A stretch of DNA of 32,171 nt, from NCBI GenBank assembly GCA_905197665.1, contig CAJJZP010000023.1, forward strand, positions 1-32,171. Reading direction: 5' to 3'. The notes below the pieces were generated by a model, which searched no databases, was not told where the DNA came from, and worked only from the letters and a program-made list of their open reading frames with translations. This DNA is from an uncultured Collinsella sp. Lineage in GTDB: Bacteria > Actinomycetota > Coriobacteriia > Coriobacteriales > Coriobacteriaceae. Below are positions 13,681-22,537 of the stretch, in pieces (position 1 is the first letter of the stretch; the number at the start of each line of letters is the position of its first letter). Position numbers and translations under genes: made by a program.

Positions 13681-14954
13681 CGCTCGAGCCGCGGTGCAAT
13701 ACGAGCCGGCAACTTCGCCACAATGCGAACGCCGTCCTCGAGATATTCCTCATGCAGAAGGGTTCCCTGCTCATGCACCAGCGTGATGAGAGCGCCCTCA
13801 CGATACGGGATATCAGCGGAGAGCAACACATCGGTGGCAGCTGCCTCGCGAGCAATCCGGTCGACGAGATCGTCGAGCCCCTCGCCCGTTTGGGCCGAGA
13901 ATAGAACGGCCTCCGGATAGCGACGACGGAAACTCAATCGATCGACGCTATCGAGAAGATCGATTTTATTGAACACCGTAAGCGTTAAACGCTCTCCGGC
14001 GCCGATCTCATCAAGCACGCGGTCGACAGCCTCCAGCTGCCGCTCATAATCCTCGTCAGACGCATCTACGACTTTGAGAATTAGATCGGCACCCAACACC
14101 TCGGACAGCGTCGATTTAAAGGCATCGACCAGACCATGCGGCAGCTTTTGAATAAAGCCGACGGTATCGGTAATCGTCATGCCGCGACCGCCGGGCAGAC
14201 GATACGAACGCGTCGTCGGGTCGAGCGTAGCAAACAGCTTGTCCTGCGAAAGTACCGTAGAGCCGGTCAGACGATTGAGCAACGTCGATTTACCGGCATT
14301 GGTATAACCGGCTAACGCGACGCGAAACGCCGGGGACTCAATGCGACTCTTGGATTGAACATCGCGACGCTGTTCAACCTGCTTGAGCTCACGACGAAGC
14401 GCAGCGATCTTATTACGAATGAGGCGACGGTCGACCTCGAGCTGACTTTCGCCCTGACCAAAACGTGAGCCGATGCCGCCGCGCGTCTGCTCCTTAGCGA
14501 GATGGCTCCACATGCCACGCAGGCGAGGCAACAAATATTGAAGCTGTGCCAGCTGTACCTGCAGGCGTCCCTCACGCGTCTGAGCATGCAGGCCAAAGAT
14601 ATCCAGGATCAGTGCAGTACGATCGATAATCTTTACCGGCTCGCCCACGGCTTTCTCCAAATAGGATTGCTGCGAGGGGGTCAGGTCGTCGTCAAAAATA
14701 ACGACATCGGCATCCATGCGATGCACCAGGCCGCACAGCTCTTCAACCTTACCGGAACCGATAAACGATTTAGGATACGGCTTTACCAAACGCTGCGACA
14801 AGCGTGCCACGCACTGGGCACCAGCTGTGTGGGCAAGACGCTCCAGCTCATCAAGCGAGCGATCGAGCGGCCATGCATTGTCGCGCCACTCAACACCAAC
14901 TAAAATGGCACGCTCGGGCTCGGGTGCCGTGGGAACAAGGGGGAAACGGGGCAT
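13665..14954 (-). CDS. hflX: GTPase HflX
   Basis: A 429-residue ribosome-associated GTPase that splits stalled or stress-damaged 70S ribosomes. The N-terminal HflX domain is clear (KPYPKSFIGSGKVEEL, LTPSQQSYLEKA, then the glycine-rich GGIGSRFGQGESQLEVDRR). The G domain follows with G1 GYTNAGKS at 216-223, G3 DTVGF, and G4 NKID. It starts inside the miaA stop codon (TAATG), as hflX follows miaA in several phyla. The 3' end overlaps the convergent DUF1624 gene by 16 bp, leaving no room for an intergenic terminator. Confidence 0.95.
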   Translation of the reverse strand: MPRFPLVPTAPEPERAILVGVEWRDNAWPLDRSLDELERLAHTAGAQCVARLSQRLVKPYPKSFIGSGKVEELCGLVHRMDADVVIFDDDLTPSQQSYLEKAVGEPVKIIDRTALILDIFGLHAQTREGRLQVQLAQLQYLLPRLRGMWSHLAKEQTRGGIGSRFGQGESQLEVDRRLIRNKIAALRRELKQVEQRRDVQSKSRIESPAFRVALAGYTNAGKSTLLNRLTGSTVLSQDKLFATLDPTTRSYRLPGGRGMTITDTVGFIQKLPHGLVDAFKSTLSEVLGADLILKVVDASDEDYERQLEAVDRVLDEIGAGERLTLTVFNKIDLLDSVDRLSFRRRYPEAVLFSAQTGEGLDDLVDRIAREAAATDVLLSADIPYREGALITLVHEQGTLLHEEYLEDGVRIVAKLPARIAPRLERYRTE

Positions 14955-15892
14955 TAGGCAGCCTCAATACGATGCAGGATATCCTCAACGACCTCATCGA
15001 TCGTACATTCATCCATATCAAACCACACGATACGGTCATCGCGCTTAAACCACGAAAGCTGACGCTTGGCATAACGACGCGAACGCATCTTAATGAGTTC
15101 GCGAGCCTCATCCATGCTCATCACGCCATTGAAAGCATCAATGATCTCTTTATAGCCAATTGCCTGCATCGACGTCAGGGCATCTCCCAGCCCCTGGCCC
15201 ATAAGACCGCGGACCTCATCGACAAGACCCTGCTCAAACATCAGATCGACGCGCAGATTAATGCGCTCGTAGAGCACCTCGCGATTACGCGTCAGACCAA
15301 ACCAAAGGGCATGATAATGCTCGTGCGGAACACTAAACTGCGACTTTTGCTGCGCATAGGAGACGCCATCATCATGCATCTCGAGCGCACGAATCACACG
15401 GCGCACGTTATGGGGATGAATAACAGCAGCCGATTCTGGATCGCGCTCGGCAAGCAAGGCATGCAGTTCTTCCTCGCCAATACGCTCGGCAAGCTCCTGA
15501 TAGCCCGCACGACGATCGTCCTCAAGTTCACCCGAGGGAAAGTCCATCTCATCGAGGGCGGCCTTGAGATACAGCCCCGTACCTCCGCAAAAAACCGGCA
15601 GGCAACCCGAACCAAGGAGACGTTCAACATGCGCGCGAGCGTCGGCCTGATAAAGCGCAGCAGAATATGCCACACCCGGCTCTACAATGTCGACGAGACG
15701 CAGCGGCGCCGTGCACTCATCGGGCGCCATCTTTGCGGTACCGATGTCCATGCCGCGATAGATTTGCATCGCATCGCACGACAGCACTTCGGACGAAAGA
15801 CGAGCTGCCAAACGGTCGGCAACATTACTCTTACCAACCGCCGTCGGACCGACGATCGCAACGGCGGAAAGACCTGCCCCGGGAGAAACCAT
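14954..15892 (-). CDS. miaA: tRNA dimethylallyltransferase
   Basis: Adds a dimethylallyl group to A37 of tRNAs that read codons starting with U; its product is then the substrate of MiaB, encoded just before it. The P-loop GPTAVGKS is at 15-22, followed by DAMQIYRGMDIGTAK, the tRNA- and prenyl-binding segment. FCGGTGLY and the C-terminal RRYAKRQLSWFKRD are family landmarks. At 312 residues it has the usual length. The ATG overlaps the miaB stop by one base and its own stop overlaps the hflX start by one base, so the three genes are tightly coupled. Confidence 0.95.
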   Translation of the reverse strand: MVSPGAGLSAVAIVGPTAVGKSNVADRLAARLSSEVLSCDAMQIYRGMDIGTAKMAPDECTAPLRLVDIVEPGVAYSAALYQADARAHVERLLGSGCLPVFCGGTGLYLKAALDEMDFPSGELEDDRRAGYQELAERIGEEELHALLAERDPESAAVIHPHNVRRVIRALEMHDDGVSYAQQKSQFSVPHEHYHALWFGLTRNREVLYERINLRVDLMFEQGLVDEVRGLMGQGLGDALTSMQAIGYKEIIDAFNGVMSMDEARELIKMRSRRYAKRQLSWFKRDDRIVWFDMDECTIDEVVEDILHRIEAA

Positions 15893-17268
15893 TAGCGCGG
15901 CTCGCCCACAACGGAGCCGGACAAATACCAGGTCTTGGCAACGTCAACGTCAACATCAACGATCTTACCAACAAGCTGATCGATGCTGTAACCCTCGGGG
16001 ATAGGCGCATGCACGGTCTGATTCTTGGGACTCTTGCCCAGCAGGACCGCGTCGTTCTTTTTACTCGTTCCCTCAATGAGCGCCGGAACCACAGTATGAA
16101 GCTCACCCTGGTTATACTCGTGTGCCGTGGTCTCGATAACCTTAACCAGACGGTTGAAACGCTCGAGAATAACCTCATGCGGCGTAGGATCGTCAATCTC
16201 GGCGGCCGGGGTACCGGCGCGCTTGGAATAGATGAAGGTATAGGCCTGAGCATAGCGGACCGTCTCGGCAAGTGAGAGCGTCTGCTCAAAGTCTTCTTCA
16301 GTCTCACCCGGGAAGCCAACGATAATGTCGGTCGAGAGCGCGATATCGGGCATGCGGTTGCGAATGCGATCGACCAGGCCCAGATAGTCCTCGCGTGTAT
16401 AACGGCGATTCATCTCTTTGAGGATCCGCGTCGAACCTGACTGGACGGCCAGGTGAAGCTGCGGCATAACGGCAGGCGTCTCGGCCATGGCGTCGATGGT
16501 CTCGGGCAGCAGATCCTTGGGATGCGAAGACGTAAAGAAGATGCGCTCCACGCCCGTATCGCCCACGGCACGCAGCAAATCGGCAAAACGCGGCTTGCCA
16601 AACAGATCGCGACCATATGAGTTAACGTTTTGGCCCAACAGCGTAATCTCACGCACGCCCTGGCGTACCAAACCGGTCACCTCGTCGACAATCTCCTCGA
16701 AGGGGCGGCTCTTTTCGCGACCACGCACGTACGGCACGATGCAATAGGTGCAGAAATTATTGCAGCCCGTCATGATGGGCACCCAGGCGTGATACTGAGT
16801 CTCGCGATGCCACGGCATGCTCATGGCATCCGTATCCTCATGCTCATTGGTACGGATATGACGCTTGCCATCAAGGAACGCCTCGGCAATGAGCTCGGCC
16901 ACATGCGCGATGGAATGCGTGCCAAAGATGACATTGACGTTATCGACGTTGGTGAGCAGGCCCTCGCCATCGCGCTGCGCGATGCAGCCACCAACGGCAA
17001 CCACGCGCTTGCCCGAAGGCGAAGACGGCAGGCTTTTGCAGGAATTGCACTGACCGTACAGGCGAGTATCGGCGGCCTCGCGCACGCAGCACGTCATGAA
17101 GACAACGATATCGGCATGCGCGGGATCGAGCGCCATGAGGCAACCATACGAATCGAGCAGACCACTCACGCGCTCGGAATCGTGCTGATTCATCTGGCAG
17201 CCAAAGGTGCGGATAAAGTAGGTTTTACCGGCAAGAATATCGCGTACGGAACGCTGGTCCATGTGCAT
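15892..17268 (-). CDS. miaB: tRNA-2-methylthio-N6-dimethylallyladenosine synthase
   Basis: A 458-residue radical SAM enzyme that adds the methylthio group to i6A37 of tRNA. The N-terminal UPF0004 domain has the cluster-ligand cysteines C24 (TFGCQMN), one in FMTCCVREA and one in GGCIAQR. The radical SAM cysteines are C169, C173 and C176 (GCNNFCTYC), and the C-terminal TRAM domain covers about the last 65 residues. The start at 17268 has AGGA a few bases before it; an ATG two codons on is also possible. The gene lies 39 bp after spoVS and is coupled to miaA. Confidence 0.95.
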   Translation of the reverse strand: MHMDQRSVRDILAGKTYFIRTFGCQMNQHDSERVSGLLDSYGCLMALDPAHADIVVFMTCCVREAADTRLYGQCNSCKSLPSSPSGKRVVAVGGCIAQRDGEGLLTNVDNVNVIFGTHSIAHVAELIAEAFLDGKRHIRTNEHEDTDAMSMPWHRETQYHAWVPIMTGCNNFCTYCIVPYVRGREKSRPFEEIVDEVTGLVRQGVREITLLGQNVNSYGRDLFGKPRFADLLRAVGDTGVERIFFTSSHPKDLLPETIDAMAETPAVMPQLHLAVQSGSTRILKEMNRRYTREDYLGLVDRIRNRMPDIALSTDIIVGFPGETEEDFEQTLSLAETVRYAQAYTFIYSKRAGTPAAEIDDPTPHEVILERFNRLVKVIETTAHEYNQGELHTVVPALIEGTSKKNDAVLLGKSPKNQTVHAPIPEGYSIDQLVGKIVDVDVDVAKTWYLSGSVVGEPR

Positions 17269-17307
17269 AAGTCCTAACGATGGGGAGCAAAACGAGGCAA
17301 TCAGAAG

Positions 17308-17625
17308 CTACGCCACAGGCTTAACATCATCCATGACGACGTTATCCATAGCAGCTCGATTGATCTGGTGAACGTAGATAGAAAGGCGGATGGCCGTGCG
17401 CGACTCCCCGTTAATGAGGATGTCGGAGAACACGGGCGCGCAGGAAATATCAAAACCGGTTGGAATCAAAAAACCGCGCGCGATAGCAACGGCCTTAATG
17501 GCCTGGTTGACGGCACCGGCGCCGACACACTGGATGTTGACGGGTACACCATCCTTGACCATGCCGGCGATGGCGCCGGCAACGGACGCGGGCGATGATT
17601 TGCTTGATACCTTCAGGCAATCCAT
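17308..17625 (-). CDS. spoVS: SpoVS family protein
   Basis: A 105-residue Alba-fold protein; the Bacillus member is 86 residues and affects septation and spore coat stages, probably as a nucleic-acid binder. The conserved segment runs from the start (MDCLKVSSKSSPASVAGAIA) through VPVNIQCVGAGAVNQAIKA, AIARGFLIP and AIRLSIYVH. The extra length is at the C-terminus, which is less conserved. I use the ATG at 17625, preceded by AGGAG; the frame is open upstream to 17700 but that would include a promoter and palindrome. SpoVS next to rny is also seen in Bacillus. Coriobacteria are not known to sporulate, so its role here must differ. Confidence 0.9.
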   Translation of the reverse strand: MDCLKVSSKSSPASVAGAIAGMVKDGVPVNIQCVGAGAVNQAIKAVAIARGFLIPTGFDISCAPVFSDILINGESRTAIRLSIYVHQINRAAMDNVVMDDVKPVA

Positions 17626-17666
17626 GAAGAAACTCCTGCATTTAAAAGTACGTTTTAACTGCAATA

Positions 17667-17695
17667 ACTGTATCGTACCGAGTGGACTCGGTAAA
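17667..17695 (-). promoter_or_regulatory. Candidate spoVS promoter with embedded palindrome
   Basis: On the minus strand TTTACC (17690-17695) and TACAGT (17667-17672) are 17 bp apart, each matching four of six consensus bases. TACCGAGT and ACTCGGTA (17676-17693, 2-bp centre) are exact 8-bp inverted arms overlapping the -35 and spacer, an operator-like position. Confidence 0.5.
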
Positions 17696-17699
17696 GGCA

Positions 17700-18785
17700 C
17701 TATTCCTCTTTGGCAAGATCAAAGGTCACGGTGATTCGATCACGCGAAACACGAATCTTTGGGTCGCCGCAAAGGTTGAGATAGTACCGGGCAGCAAGGT
17801 CATTAAAGTCGCGCTCCACAGCACGCGAAAACTGTGCAATGTCATCCTTGGCAATACGTAGCCCGCGACGATCCTTCGCGAGATCGACAGGAGCCGGCGC
17901 ATGCGAGGACGAATCACGCTCGCGCAGCAGACGCGCGGCCACACCGCGAACGGGCTTAATCTGCCCCGCCAAAATGCGATGGGCCGTGCGCTCGGACATC
18001 TCAAGGCCCAACCCCGAACAAATACGGATAAAATCTTCCGCATCCGAAGCAAGACCCAGGCGATCGACCACAGGAAGCTCGGCTTCGTCATCGATAAACA
18101 AAAGACGAGAAGCATCGAGACGGCTGGAGGCCTGCGCATGCAGCGTCGCGGCAATCTCGGACGGAGACCCCAGATAGACATCACAGGCGCGCAGCTCCTC
18201 GAGGGCAAACTCGCAGGCGGCGCGAATGATGTTGTGAGGGCCACGGGCGCAGACATAGTGACCGTCCTCGTCCTTCACGGCCTGAGGCCAGCTGGACTGA
18301 TCGGCGCGCTCGCCAAGGCGGTCGGTAGCGACGCTCACCTTAAAGACCGAGCCAAGGTCAACATCCGACGCGACAACACGTGCCTCGTCGGTGTTCTGCT
18401 TAATCGAGAACAATGCCATGCCTCGACCGTGAACGCCCCAACGATCCATCTTCATGCTCTCGAGTTTGGAGGTAACGCGGGCATCGAAGATGCGCTCCTG
18501 CATATCCTGCGGCACGCCCGAGCCGTTATCCAAAAAGACAAGCGTACGGACGCCATCTTCCTTGGTCGTGGCGAGATAGACCTTGTCGGCGCCGGCATCA
18601 CGAGCATTGCGCAGCATTTCGATGACAATATCCTCGACATGCTGAATGTCGTGCTTTGCCTGGCGCCGCTCGGCCTCCGAAACGCGGAGGCGGACATACC
18701 CCTCGCCAAGGTTCTCCTCGACGCGAAGGTTGCCTTCCCCCGACATCGACGCGATAAATGAGATAAGCTCGTTCGCGTCGTTCAT
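17700..18785 (-). CDS. GHKL (HATPase_c) ATP-binding protein of unknown function
   Basis: A 361-residue protein with a complete Bergerat ATP-binding fold in its first third: N-box EMLRNARDAGA (56-66; E56, N60), G1 box DNGSG (86-90) and G2 box GVHGRG (117-122). The spacing and the ARDAGA form look like MutL/Hsp90/SpoIIAB-type GHKL proteins, but there is no histidine-kinase dimerisation box, no receiver domain and no MutL C-terminal region that I recognise. The remaining 230 residues hold DVYLGSPSEIAATLHAQASS and a basic segment near 290-330 with no family I can name. It sits 1 bp after the rny stop and 74 bp before spoVS, so it is part of the rny transcript. I do not recognise it beyond the fold. 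Confidence 0.8.
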   Translation of the reverse strand: MNDANELISFIASMSGEGNLRVEENLGEGYVRLRVSEAERRQAKHDIQHVEDIVIEMLRNARDAGADKVYLATTKEDGVRTLVFLDNGSGVPQDMQERIFDARVTSKLESMKMDRWGVHGRGMALFSIKQNTDEARVVASDVDLGSVFKVSVATDRLGERADQSSWPQAVKDEDGHYVCARGPHNIIRAACEFALEELRACDVYLGSPSEIAATLHAQASSRLDASRLLFIDDEAELPVVDRLGLASDAEDFIRICSGLGLEMSERTAHRILAGQIKPVRGVAARLLRERDSSSHAPAPVDLAKDRRGLRIAKDDIAQFSRAVERDFNDLAARYYLNLCGDPKIRVSRDRITVTFDLAKEE

Positions 18786-18786
18786 G

Positions 18787-20337
18787 TTATTTAGCGATAT
18801 CGACAGCGCGGCTCTCGCGAATCACGACGACGCGCACCTGACCGGGATACTCCATCTCTTCCTCGATCTGATGGGCGATATCGTGAGCCAGGACCGTGGA
18901 CTGGGCATCGGAGATCTTGTCCGGCTGAACCATGACGTGGACCTCGCGACCAGCCTGCATGGCATAGGTACGCTCGACTCCGTCATGGGAGTTGGCGATC
19001 TCCTCGAGCTTCTCAAGACGCTTGATGTAGTTCTCGGCAGACTCGCGACGGGCGCCGGGGCGAGAAGCGGAGACGGCATCGGCGGCCTGTACCAGGACAT
19101 CGAGTACCGTGTTGGGGTCGACATCGGCATGGTGAGCCTCGATAGCATGGACGATAACGGGCTTCTCACCATAACGGCGGGCAAGCTCGGCGCCGATGAC
19201 GGCATGCGGGCCCTCGACGTCGTGGTCGATTGCCTTGCCCAGATCGTGCAGCAGGCCGGCGCGTTTGGCAGTCACAACGTCCAGGCCAAGCTCGGAAGCC
19301 ATCACGCCGCACAGGTCGGAAACCTCGAGGGAATGCTGGAGCACGTTCTGACCAAACGAGGTGCGGTAGCGCAGGGCACCCAGGGTCTTAACGATCTCGG
19401 GGTGCAGATCGTGGATACCGGTATCGAAGGCAGCCTGTTCACCGGCCTCGCGCACGCGCTGCTGAACCAAGTCGGCGGCCTTGTGATACATCTCCTCGAT
19501 GCGGGCAGGATGAATGCGGCCGTCAGCAATAAGGTTCTCGAGGGCGACGCGGGCGGTCTCGCGACGGACCGGGTCGAAGCTCGAAAGAACGACGGTCTCG
19601 GGCGTGTCGTCGATCACGAGGTTGACGCCGGAAACCTGCTCGAAGGTGCGGATGTTGCGACCCTCGCGGCCGATGATGCGACCCTTCAGGTCATCGGAAG
19701 GAATGTGCACAGAGGTAACGGTGACCTCGGCGGTGTGATCGGCGGCGCAGCGCTGAATCGCCAGGGACAAGATCTCCTGGGCGGTCTTATGGCACTCGGC
19801 GCGAACCTGCTGCTCGGACTCGCGGATGATCGTGGCGGCCTCGTGGGTAACCTCGCCGCGAACCTTGTCGAGGAGCTCCTTGTGAGCGTCCTCGCGGGTC
19901 AGGTCGGCGATGCGCTCGAGCTCCGAGGTCTGCTTGGCGCAGAGCTCCTCAAGCTCGCGGGAGCGCTTCTCGACCTGGCCAGCCTGGCTGGACAGCTGGT
20001 GCTCACGCTTGTCGAGGGCATCGTTACGGCGATCGAGGGACTCCTCGCGCTGCATCACGCGATTCTCGAGCGTACGAATCTCGCTCTTACGCTGCTTGTC
20101 CTCGGCCTCGGCGGCCTGCTTGTTCTTGATGATCTCTTCTTTAGCCTCGAGCAGAGCCTCTTTTTTGAGGGTCTCGGCCTGACGCTTTGCATCACCGATT
20201 AGGGACTCAGCCTGTGCGTGAGCCGACTGGATCTTTTCGTCGGCCTCGTGAAGACTACCCTGCTTGGCGGTGCGCATGTAGGCAATGGCGGCGATGGCAC
20301 CCAAAACGATGCCAACGAGCGCTGCGATGATAGGCAT
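18787..20337 (-). CDS. rny: Ribonuclease Y
   Basis: A membrane-anchored endoribonuclease that starts mRNA decay. Domains in order: N-terminal membrane helix (about 3-20), long coiled coil (about 30-200, Glu/Lys/Arg/Gln-rich), KH RNA-binding domain (GRIIGREGRNIR near residue 215), and the HD metal-dependent hydrolase domain with H364-D365 (LLHDLGKAIDH). 516 residues is standard. The start is the ATG at 20337, 5 bp after AAAGGAG; a GTG two codons earlier falls inside that ribosome site. A leader hairpin lies upstream. It heads the run that continues through the GHKL ATPase to spoVS, miaB, miaA and hflX. Confidence 0.95.
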   Translation of the reverse strand: MPIIAALVGIVLGAIAAIAYMRTAKQGSLHEADEKIQSAHAQAESLIGDAKRQAETLKKEALLEAKEEIIKNKQAAEAEDKQRKSEIRTLENRVMQREESLDRRNDALDKREHQLSSQAGQVEKRSRELEELCAKQTSELERIADLTREDAHKELLDKVRGEVTHEAATIIRESEQQVRAECHKTAQEILSLAIQRCAADHTAEVTVTSVHIPSDDLKGRIIGREGRNIRTFEQVSGVNLVIDDTPETVVLSSFDPVRRETARVALENLIADGRIHPARIEEMYHKAADLVQQRVREAGEQAAFDTGIHDLHPEIVKTLGALRYRTSFGQNVLQHSLEVSDLCGVMASELGLDVVTAKRAGLLHDLGKAIDHDVEGPHAVIGAELARRYGEKPVIVHAIEAHHADVDPNTVLDVLVQAADAVSASRPGARRESAENYIKRLEKLEEIANSHDGVERTYAMQAGREVHVMVQPDKISDAQSTVLAHDIAHQIEEEMEYPGQVRVVVIRESRAVDIAK

Positions 20338-20594
20338 GCTCACTCCTTTTTATGGATTCGTTACACAACAAAGCGAACCGTCCTTGCGAACGGCTCGCGA
20401 CATTTGAGTAATATGGGCGCAGCTTATGCGGGTCGGATACAGATAAACATATAAACAAACTCATCAAAGATGAGCACATATCACAAAGCAAATGACAGTG
20501 TTTATCGTACGTTGAACCGCAACAACTGTCAAATAAATGCACCCAGCACGGCGTCTAAAACGCGGTGAACGGCAGGTACGCAAAACGCATGTAT
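20338..20594 (-). promoter_or_regulatory. rny leader and promoter region
   Basis: On the minus strand a hairpin with 9-bp arms (20373-20381 and 20390-20398, one G-U pair) ends in CTTTGTTGTG about 35 bp before the rny start; it could be an attenuator or a leader structure. Upstream, CTCATC-TTT-GATGAG (20460-20474) followed by TTTGTTTATATGTTT may be a weak recX terminator. TTGATG and TATCTG with a 16-bp spacer in the same stretch is a possible rny promoter. None of these is strong. Confidence 0.4.
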
Positions 20595-21287
20595 CTAAAC
20601 TGCACATTCCTCACGTTCAGCATCGAGACGCGCCTTAACGGCATCGGCGGCGATGTGGTACGAAAAGCCCTTGCCCATCAAAAACCGGACGAGCTTTTCG
20701 AATCCACGCGTCTCGGGAATGCGACGCTTCATGAGCAAAGCCGATGCGCGAGCCAAGTCGTCCTCCACGGCAAAATAATCCTCGGGATAGCCGGGGATTT
20801 CATCGAGTACGACATGGCGGCGCTTGAGCTCGGTCTCAATCTTGCGCTGTCCCCAACCGCGTCGTTTGCGTTCCTCGATAAAGTACGAACAAAAGCGGTT
20901 CTCATCTAAAAAGTGATACTCAGTGGCACGCTGGACGGCGAAATCAATTGCGGGCTGGCGAAATCCGTAACGAGTCAGCTTGTCACGGACCTCACCTGTG
21001 GCATGGTCGCGGCGCGACAGCATCTCAGTCACCATGGTAAGCGCGCATTTACGCTCAATGAGCTGCACCGCATCGCGAAACTCATCCCAATCGCAGGGAA
21101 GATCGGGGCGATTTTTAAGGAACAGGCGCGCGACACGAACAGGAATCCAGACGGATCGTTCAAAACCGCCCTCGAGCTCACAGTCGATATGTGCACAAGG
21201 CTTTTTTGATGCATACCCACTCGAAAACGAGGAGGCCGCCTTTTTATCGGGAAAGACGACCGTTGCCTCGGTCACCGTATACGACAT
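20595..21287 (-). CDS. recX: Regulatory protein RecX
   Basis: A 230-residue modulator that binds RecA filaments and limits their action. The RecX three-helix repeats are recognisable: AVQLIERKCALTMVTEMLSR, then RDHATGEVRDKLTRYGF, DENRFCSYFIEERKRRGWGQ, RKIETELKRRHV and, at the end, RFLMGKGFSYHIAADAVKA. It begins 11 bp after the recA stop, with only a weak ribosome site, which suits a protein needed in small amounts relative to RecA. The N-terminal 60 residues are less conserved. Confidence 0.9.
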   Translation of the reverse strand: MSYTVTEATVVFPDKKAASSFSSGYASKKPCAHIDCELEGGFERSVWIPVRVARLFLKNRPDLPCDWDEFRDAVQLIERKCALTMVTEMLSRRDHATGEVRDKLTRYGFRQPAIDFAVQRATEYHFLDENRFCSYFIEERKRRGWGQRKIETELKRRHVVLDEIPGYPEDYFAVEDDLARASALLMKRRIPETRGFEKLVRFLMGKGFSYHIAADAVKARLDAEREECAV

Positions 21288-21298
21288 GAGGGCATCCG

Positions 21299-22447
21299 CT
21301 ACTCGTCATCATCATCGAGCATCGCGGAGCCATCGATGGCGTAAAGCTCATCGAACTCCTCAGTTTCGGACTGATCGGTCAGCTCGACCTCGGACGGAGC
21401 ATCGTCATCGAATTCAAGGCCGCAGGCGAGGCGAACCTTATGCTCGATCTCGTCAGCACAATCGGGGTGTTCGCGCAGGAACGCCTTGGCGGCCTCGCGA
21501 CCGTTGCCGAGCTTGTCCTCGCCATAGGCAAACCAGGAGCCCATCTTCTTGCAAACGCCGCACTCGACAGCCATGTCCAGAATCGAGCCCTCCTTAGAGA
21601 TGCCCGTACCGTACATGATGTCGAACTCAGCAGAACGGAACGGAGCTGCCACCTTGTTCTTAACGACCTTGGCACGCACACGATTGCCGATGACCTCGTC
21701 CTTGAGCTTGATGCTGTCGATGCGGCGAATATCGATACGCACCGACGAGAAGAACTTGAGGGCGCGGCCGCCCGTCGTGGTCTCGGGGTTGCCGAACATG
21801 ACGCCGATCTTCTCGCGCAGCTGGTTAATGAAGATGCAGGTCGTTTTAGATTTGGCGAGCGAGCCGGCGAGCTTACGGAGCGCCTGGCTCATCAGACGGG
21901 CTTGAAGGCCGACCGTAGTATCGCCGATCTCGCCCTCGATCTCGGCACGCGGGGTCAAAGCGGCGACAGAGTCGACAACGATGGCGTCGATGGCGCCAGA
22001 GCGCACGAGCATGTCAACGATCTCGAGCGCCTGCTCGCCCGTATCGGGCTGGGAAATGAGGACCTCATCGATGTCCACGCCGATACGTGCGGCATACGTG
22101 GGATCGAGCGCGTGCTCGGCATCGATAAATGCCACGACGCCGCCCATAGCCTGGGCCTCTGCCAAAATCTCGAGCGAAAGCGTTGTCTTACCGGAGGACT
22201 CGGGACCGTAAATCTCGACGATACGGCCACGCGGCACGCCGCCGATGCCCAGCGCGGCATCGAGGGCCAGAGCGCCCGTGGGAATGGCCTCGACCTCGAG
22301 CTCGGGACCACCGTCGCCGTACCTCATGATGGAACCCTGGCCGAATTTCTTCTCGATCTCGGCCTTGGTGGTGGCGATCATCTCATCGCGCTCTTTACCC
22401 GTCGTGCGAGCATGAACGGTACGTACGGGACCTGAATTCTTGGCCAT
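21299..22447 (-). CDS. recA: Recombinase RecA
   Basis: The strand-exchange ATPase of homologous recombination and the co-protease for LexA cleavage. Walker A is GPESSGKT at 81-88; the Walker B region is IVVDSVAALTP; DNA-binding loop 1 contains EIGDTTVGLQARLMSQALRK, and loop 2 the MFGNPETTTGGRALKF segment. The C-terminal tail is strongly acidic (DDDDE at the end), as usual for regulation of DNA access. 382 residues. The start at 22447 has GGAGG 6 bp before it; an ATG seven codons up does not. LexA control is shown by the box in its promoter. Confidence 0.97.
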   Translation of the reverse strand: MAKNSGPVRTVHARTTGKERDEMIATTKAEIEKKFGQGSIMRYGDGGPELEVEAIPTGALALDAALGIGGVPRGRIVEIYGPESSGKTTLSLEILAEAQAMGGVVAFIDAEHALDPTYAARIGVDIDEVLISQPDTGEQALEIVDMLVRSGAIDAIVVDSVAALTPRAEIEGEIGDTTVGLQARLMSQALRKLAGSLAKSKTTCIFINQLREKIGVMFGNPETTTGGRALKFFSSVRIDIRRIDSIKLKDEVIGNRVRAKVVKNKVAAPFRSAEFDIMYGTGISKEGSILDMAVECGVCKKMGSWFAYGEDKLGNGREAAKAFLREHPDCADEIEHKVRLACGLEFDDDAPSEVELTDQSETEEFDELYAIDGSAMLDDDDE

Positions 22448-22477
22448 GAATAGCCCTCCTCTTAACAACCTGCATCG

Positions 22478-22506
22478 ATAATAAACGAACGGCTGTTCGT
22501 GGTCAA
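22478..22506 (-). promoter_or_regulatory. recA promoter with LexA box
   Basis: On the minus strand TTGACC (22501-22506) and TATTAT (22478-22483) are separated by 17 bp. CGAACGGCTGTTCG at 22486-22499, a perfect 14-bp LexA site (CGAAC-N4-GTTCG), fills the spacer and ends 2 bp before the -10. Confidence 0.9.
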
Positions 22507-22537
22507 CCGTTCAGATAAATCATATGCAGCCGACCTT

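Noticed and set aside
18646..20202. Long plus-strand open frame of 518 codons opposite rny
   Set aside because: It mirrors rny codon by codon, has no domain I recognise and no ribosome site; rny on the other strand has clear KH and HD motifs.
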